Assembly (NCBI GenBank): GCA_037783545.1
Contig: JBBELK010001208.1
Coordinates: 186,001 to 250,000, forward strand
Direction: 5' to 3'
Source: Henricia sp. BOLD:AAB3569
Taxonomy: Eukaryota; Echinodermata; Asteroidea; Spinulosida; Echinasteridae
Length of the DNA stretch: 64,000 bases
The position numbers were made by a program, and so were the translations under genes. Below are positions 58,301-64,000 of this stretch, in pieces (the stretch's first letter is position 1; every line of letters starts with the position of its first letter). The notes beneath the pieces were generated by a model. It had not been told where the DNA came from and ran no database searches. It saw only the letters and a program-made list of their open reading frames with translations.

Positions 58301-61300
58301 TTTGCCGACGTTTGGACCACACTTTGACCAAATTTCCGAGCCAAACTGGGCTGTGTCAACGACAGTCCGAAGGACTGAGCATGCGCACGACTCAGGAGTA
58401 CATCAAAGAGGTGTGTACAGACAGCCACGGTTTGCGTGAGCAGTCAGGAAGCCCCAACCCAGTTTTCCCTAAACTTTGAAATTTCTCTGCCATTTCCCGG
58501 CGAAAGTCTGTCAATTTTGTAGGACAAGTGCGCAATATAGAGAGTTTGGAGCATGCAAAATTTGAAGTTCGTCGGAACATTTTTCGACCTCCAAATTTGC
58601 CGACGTTTTGACCACACTTTGACCAAATTGCCGAGCCAAATTGGGCTGCGTCAACGACAGTCCGAAGGACTGAGCATGCGCACGACTCAGGAGTACACCA
58701 AAGAGGTGTGTACAGATAGCCACGGTGTGCGTGAGCAGTCAGAAGCCCCAACTTAGTTTTTCCTAAACTTTAAAATTTCTCTGCCATTTCCCGACGAAAG
58801 TCTGTCAATTTTTTAGGACAAGTGCGCAATATAGAGAGTTTGGAGCATGCAAAATTTGAAGTTCGTCGGAACATTTTTCGACCTCCAAATTTGCCGACGT
58901 TTGGACCACACTTTGACCAAATTGCCGAGCCAAATTGGGCTGCGTCAACGACAGTCCGAAGGACTGAGCATGCGCACGACTCAGGAGTACACCAAAGAGG
59001 TGTGTACAGACAGCCACGGTGTGCGTGAGCAGTCAGAAGCCCCAACTTAGTTTTTCCTAAACTTTAAAATTTCTCTGCCATTTCCCGACGAAAGTCTGTC
59101 AATTTTTTAGGACAAGTGCGCAATATAGAGAGTTTGGAGCATGCAAAATTTGAAGTTCGTCGGAACATTTTTCGACCTCCAAATTTGCCGACGTTTGGAC
59201 CACACTTTGACCAAATTGCCGAGCCAAACTGGGCTGCGTCAACGACAGTCCGAAGGACTGAGCATGCGCACGACTCAGGAGTACACCAAAGAGGTGTGTA
59301 CAGACAGCCACGGTTTGCGTGAGCAGTCAGGAAGCCCCAACCCAGTTTTCCCCTAAACTTTGAAATTTCTCTGCCATTTCCCGGCGAAAGTCTGTCAATT
59401 TTGTAGGACAAGTGCGCAATATAGAGAGTTTGGAGCATGCAAAATTTGAAGTTCGTCGGAACATTTTTCGACCTCCAAATTTGCCGACGTTTGGACCACA
59501 CTTTGACCAAATTGCCGAGCCAAACTGGGCTGCGTCAACGACAGTCCGAAGGACTGAGCATGCGCACGACTCAGGAGTACACCAAAGAGGTGTGTACAGA
59601 CAGCCACGGTTTGCGTGAGCAGTCAGGAAGCCCCAACCCAGTTTTCCCTAAACTTTGAAATTTCTCTGCCATTTCCCGGCGAAAGTCTGTCAATTTTGTA
59701 GGACAAGTGCGCAATATAGAGAGTTTGGAGCATGCAAAATTTGAAGTTCGTCGGAACATTTTTCGACCTCCAAATTTGCCGACGTTTGGACCACACTTTG
59801 ACCAAATTGCCGAGCCAAACTTGGGCTGCGTCAACGACAGTCCGAAGGACTGAGCATGCGCACGACTCAGGAGTACACCAAAGAGGTGTGTACAGACAGC
59901 CACGGTGTGCGTGAGCAGTCAGGAAGCCCCAACCCAGTTTTCCCCAAACTTTGAAATTTCTCTGCCATTTCCCGGCGAAAGTCTGTCAATTTTTTAGGAC
60001 AAGTGCGCAATATAGAGAGTTTGGAGCATGCAAAATTTGAAGTTCGTCGGAACATTTTTCGACCTCCAAATTTGCCGACGTTTGGACCACACTTTGACCA
60101 AATTGCCGAGCCAAACTGGGCTGCGTCAACGACAGTCCGAAGGACTGAGCATGCGCACGACTCAGGAGTACACCAAAGAGGTGTGTACAGACCAGCCACG
60201 GTTTGCGTGAGCAGTCATGAAGCCCCAACCCAGTTTTCCCTAAACTTTGAAATTTCTCTGCCATTTCCCGGCGAAAGTCTGTCAATTTTGTAGGACAAGT
60301 GCGCAATATAGAGAGTTTGGAGCATGAAAATTTGAAGTTCGTCGGAACATTTTTCGACCTCCAAATTTGCCGACGTTTGGACCACACTTTGACCAAATTT
60401 CCGAGCCAAACTGGGCTGTGTCAACGACAGTCCGAAGGACTGAGCATGCGCACGACTCAGGAGTACATCAAAGAGGTGTGTACAGACAGCCACGGTTTGC
60501 GTGAGCAGTCAGGAAGCCCCAACCCAGTTTTCCCTAAACTTTGAAATTTCTCTGCCATTTCCCGGCGAAAGTCTGTCAATTTTGTAGGACAAGTGCGCAA
60601 TATAGAGAGTTTGGAGCATGTAAAATTTGAAGTTCGTCGGAACATTTTTCGACCTCCAAATTTGCCGACGTTTGGACCACACTTTGACCAAATTGCCGAG
60701 CCAAACTGGGCTGCGTCAACGACAGTCCGAAGGACTGAGCATGCGCACGACTCAGGAGTACATCAAAGAGGTGTGTACAGACAGCCACGGTTTGCGTGAG
60801 CAGTCAGGAAGCCCCAACCCAGTTTTCCCTAAACTTTGAAATTTCTCTGCCATTTCCCGGCGAAAGTCTGTCAATTTTGTAGGACAAGTGCGCAATATAG
60901 AGAGTTTGGAGCATGCAAAATTTGAAGTTCGTCGGAACATTTTTCGACCTCCAAATTTGCCGACGTTTGGACCACACTTTGACCAAATTGCCGAGCCAAA
61001 TTGGGCTGCGTCAACGACAGTCCGAAGGACTGAGCATGCGCACGACTCAGGAGTACACCAAAGAGGTGTGTACAGACAGCCACGGTGTGCGTGAGCAGTC
61101 AGAAGCCCCAACCTTAGTTTTTCCTAAACTTTAAAATTTCTCTGCCATTTCCCGACGAAAGTCTGTCAATTTTTTAGGACAAGTGCGCAATATAGAGAGT
61201 TTGGAGCATGCAAAATTTGAAGTTCGTCGGAACATTTTTCGACCTCCAAATTTGCCGACGTTTGGACCACACTTTGACCAAATTGCCGAGCCAAACTGGG

Positions 61301-64000
61301 CTGCGTCAACGACAGTCCGAAGTACTGAGCATGCGCACGACTCAGGAGTACACCAAAGAGGTGTGTACAGACAGCCACGGTTTTGCGTGAGCAGTCAGGA
61401 AGCCCCAACCCAGTTTTCCCTAAACTTTGAAATTTCTCTGCCATTTCCCGGCGAAAGTCTGTCAATTTTGTAGGACAAGTGCGCAATATAGAGAGTTTGG
61501 AGCATGCAAAATTTGAAGTTCGTCGGAACATTTTTCGACCTCCAAATTTGCCGACGTTTGGACCACACTTTGACCAAATTGCCGAGCCAAATTGGGCTGC
61601 GTCAACGACAGTCCGAAGGACTGAGCATGCGCACGACTCAGGAGTACACCAAAGAGGTGTGTACAGACAGCCACGGTTTACGTGAGCAGTCAGGAAGCCC
61701 CAACCCAGTTTTCCCCTAAACTTTGAAATTTCTCTGCCATTTCCCGGCGAAAGTCTGTCAATTTTGTAGGACAAGTGCGCAATATAGAGAGTTTGGAGCA
61801 TGCAAAATTTGAAGTTCGTCGGAACATTTTTCGACCTCCAAATTTGCCGACGTTTGGACCACACTTTGACCAAATTGCCGAGCCAAACTGGGCTGCGTCA
61901 ACGACAGTCCGAAGGACTGAGCATGCGCACGACTCAGGAGTACACCAAAGAGGTGTGTACAGACAGCCACGGTTTGCGTGAGCAGTCATGAAGCCCCAAC
62001 CCAGTTTTCCCTAAACTTTGAAATTTCTCTGCCATTTCCCGGCGAAAGTCTGTCAATTTTGTAGGACAAGTGCGCAATATAGAGAGTTTGGAGCATGCAA
62101 AATTTGAAGTTCGTCGGAACATTTTTCGACCTCCAAATTTGCCGACGTTTGGACCACACTTTGACCAAATTGCCGAGCCAAATTGGGCTGCGTCAACGAC
62201 AGTCCGAAGGACTGAGCATGCGCACGACTCAGGAGTACACCAAAGAGGTGTGTACAGACAGCCACGGTTTGCGTGAGCAGTCATGAAGCCCCAACCCAGT
62301 TTTCCCTAAACTTTGAAATTTCTCTGCCATTTCCCGGCGAAAGTCTGTCAATTTTGTAGGACAAGTGCGCAATATAGAGAGTTTGGAGCATGCAAAATTT
62401 GAAGTTCGTCGGAACATTTTTCGACCTCCAAATTTGCCGACGTTTGGACCACACTTTGACCAAATTGCTGAGCCAAACTGGGCTGCGTCAACGACAGTCC
62501 GAAGGACTGAGCATGCGCACGACTCAGGAGTACACCAAAGAGGTGTGTACAGACAGCCACGGTTTGCGTGAGCAGTCAGGAAGCCCCAACCCAGTTTTCC
62601 CTAAACTTTGAAATTTCTCTGCCATTTCCCGGCGAAAGTCTGTCAATTTTGTAGGACAAGTGCGCAATATAGAGAGTTTGGAGCATGCAAAATTTGAAGT
62701 TCGTCGGAACATTTTTCGACCTCCAAATTTGCCGACGTTTGGACCACACTTTGACCAAATTGCCGAGCCAAATTGGGCTGCGTCAACGACAGTCCGAAGG
62801 ATTGAGCATGCGCACGACTCAGGAGTACACCAAAGAGGTGTGTACAGACAGCCACGGTGTGCGTGAGCAGTCAGGAAGCCCCAACCCAGTTTTCCCCAAA
62901 CTTTGAAATTTCTCTGCCATTTCCCCGCGAAAGTCTGTCAATTTTTTAGGACAAGTGCGCAATATAGAGAGTTTGGAGCATGCAAAATTTGAAGTTCGTC
63001 GGAACATTTTTCGACCTCCAAATTTGCCGACGTTTGGACCACACTTTGACCAAATTGCCGAGCCAAATTGGGCTGCGTCAACGACAGTCCGAAGGACTGA
63101 GCATGCGCACGACTCAGGAGTACACCAAAGAGGTGTGTACAGACAGCCACGGTGTGCGTGAGCAGTCAGAAGCCCCAACCTTAGTTTTTCCTAAACTTTA
63201 AAATTTCTCTGCCATTTCCCGACGAAAGTCTGTCAATTTTTTAGGACAAGTGCGCAATATAGAGAGTTTGGAGCATGCAAAATTTGAAGTTCGTCGGAAC
63301 ATTTTTCGACCTCCAAATTTGCCGACGTTTGGACCACACTTTGACCAAATTGCCGAGCCAAACTGGGCTGCGTCAACGACAGTCCGAAGTACTGAGCATG
63401 CGCACGACTCAGGAGTACACCAAAGAGGTGTGTACAGACAGCCACGGTTTGCGTGAGCAGTCAGGAAGCCCCAACCCAGTTTTTCCCTAAACTTTGAAAT
63501 TTCTCTGCCATTTCCCGGCGAAAGTCTGTCAATTTTGTAGGACAAGTGCGCAATATAGAGAGTTTGGAGCATGCAAAATTTGAAGTTCGTCGGAACATTT
63601 TTCGACCTCCAAATTTGCCGACGTTTGGACCACACTTTGACCAAATTGCCGAGCCAAATTGGGCTGCGTCAACGACAGTCCGAAGGACTGAGCATGCGCA
63701 CGACTCAGGAGTACACCAAAGAGGTGTGTACAGACAGCCACGGTTTGCGTGAGCAGTCAGGAAGCCCCAACCCAGTTTTCCCTAAACTTTGAAATTTCTC
63801 TGCCATTTCCCGGCGAAAGTCTGTCAATTTTTTAGGACAAGTGCGCAATATAGAGAGTTTGGAGCATGCAAAATTTGAAGTTCGTCGGAACATTTTTCGA
63901 CCTCCAAATTTGCCGACGTTTGGACCACACTTTGACCAAATTGCCGAGCCAAACTGGGCTGCGTCAACGACAGTCCGAAGGACTGAGCATGCGCACGACT

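Larger units (their letters stand above)
37478..64000. repeat. 295-bp satellite array, right part (about 90 monomers)
   Basis: The same 295-bp satellite resumes immediately after the retrotransposon, in the same orientation and in the phase expected once the element and one copy of the 5-bp target duplication are removed. It runs to the right edge of the window. Variants seen in the left part recur here in the same order: CTTGCAAAATTTG followed by CACACTTGACC at 37.9 and 39.4 kb, TAGTACAAGTG at 41.7 and 42.3 kb, and TCCGAAGTACTG at 43.9, 46.0 and 48.0 kb. The two sides are therefore parts of one array with a shared amplification history. From about 59.35 kb onward several monomers carry isolated 1-bp insertions or deletions that are almost absent elsewhere. 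Confidence 0.98.

Noticed and set aside
61166..61873. A 235-codon open frame on the minus strand
   Set aside because: It arises only because 1-bp insertions near 61382 and 61714 join frames of adjacent satellite monomers; the translated parts are the usual monomer shadows.
1..64000. CRISPR array
   Set aside because: The repeats are 295 bp and contiguous, with no unique spacers, no cas genes and a eukaryotic retrotransposon inside.

Overview
The window is eukaryotic, almost certainly from an animal genome. All of it except one 6.6-kb insertion is a head-to-tail satellite DNA array with a 295-bp monomer. I count about 195 monomers: about 105 before the insertion (1-30897) and about 90 after it (37478-64000). 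I see no non-satellite flank, no cellular gene, no rRNA or tRNA gene and no bacterial-type feature. Such an array would usually sit in centromeric, pericentromeric or subtelomeric heterochromatin, but the sequence does not show which. The species cannot be named from what is here.

The array is not a simple homogeneous tandem repeat. It carries multi-monomer (higher-order) duplications with periods of about 885, 1767, 2063, 2360 and 2948 bp. Long blocks also recur at a distance: 21.8-26.2 kb with 39.3-43.7 kb, and 26.5-29.5 kb with 50.2-53.1 kb. Diagnostic variants include monomers shortened by 1 bp, one 188-bp truncated monomer near 2.5 kb, and chimeric monomers at crossover points. They make the expansion history by unequal exchange partly readable.

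Positions 30898-37477 hold one complete LTR retrotransposon in plus orientation. It has two 886-bp LTRs that read as identical (TGTTAC...GTAACA), a 5-bp target duplication GGTGT, a primer binding site matching the 3' end of tRNA-Pro, a G-rich polypurine tract and one uninterrupted Gag-Pol frame of 1490 codons. The domain order is Gag - protease - integrase - reverse transcriptase - RNase H. The reverse transcriptase is of Ty3/gypsy type, but integrase lies upstream of it as in Ty1/copia. That arrangement is known from the Gmr1-like group of Ty3/gypsy elements. No envelope gene is present.

The points most worth attention are these. (1) The integrase has apparently lost most of its N-terminal zinc-binding domain in frame, although the identical LTRs indicate a very recent insertion. 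(2) The sequence complementary to tRNA-Pro runs 39 nt, past the position where tRNA copying normally stops. (3) Uninterrupted copies of the monomer that received the element survive at 19.2 and 21.3 kb, so the insertion post-dates that duplication. (4) Single-base indels cluster in 59.3-63.5 kb, which suggests lower consensus quality there.
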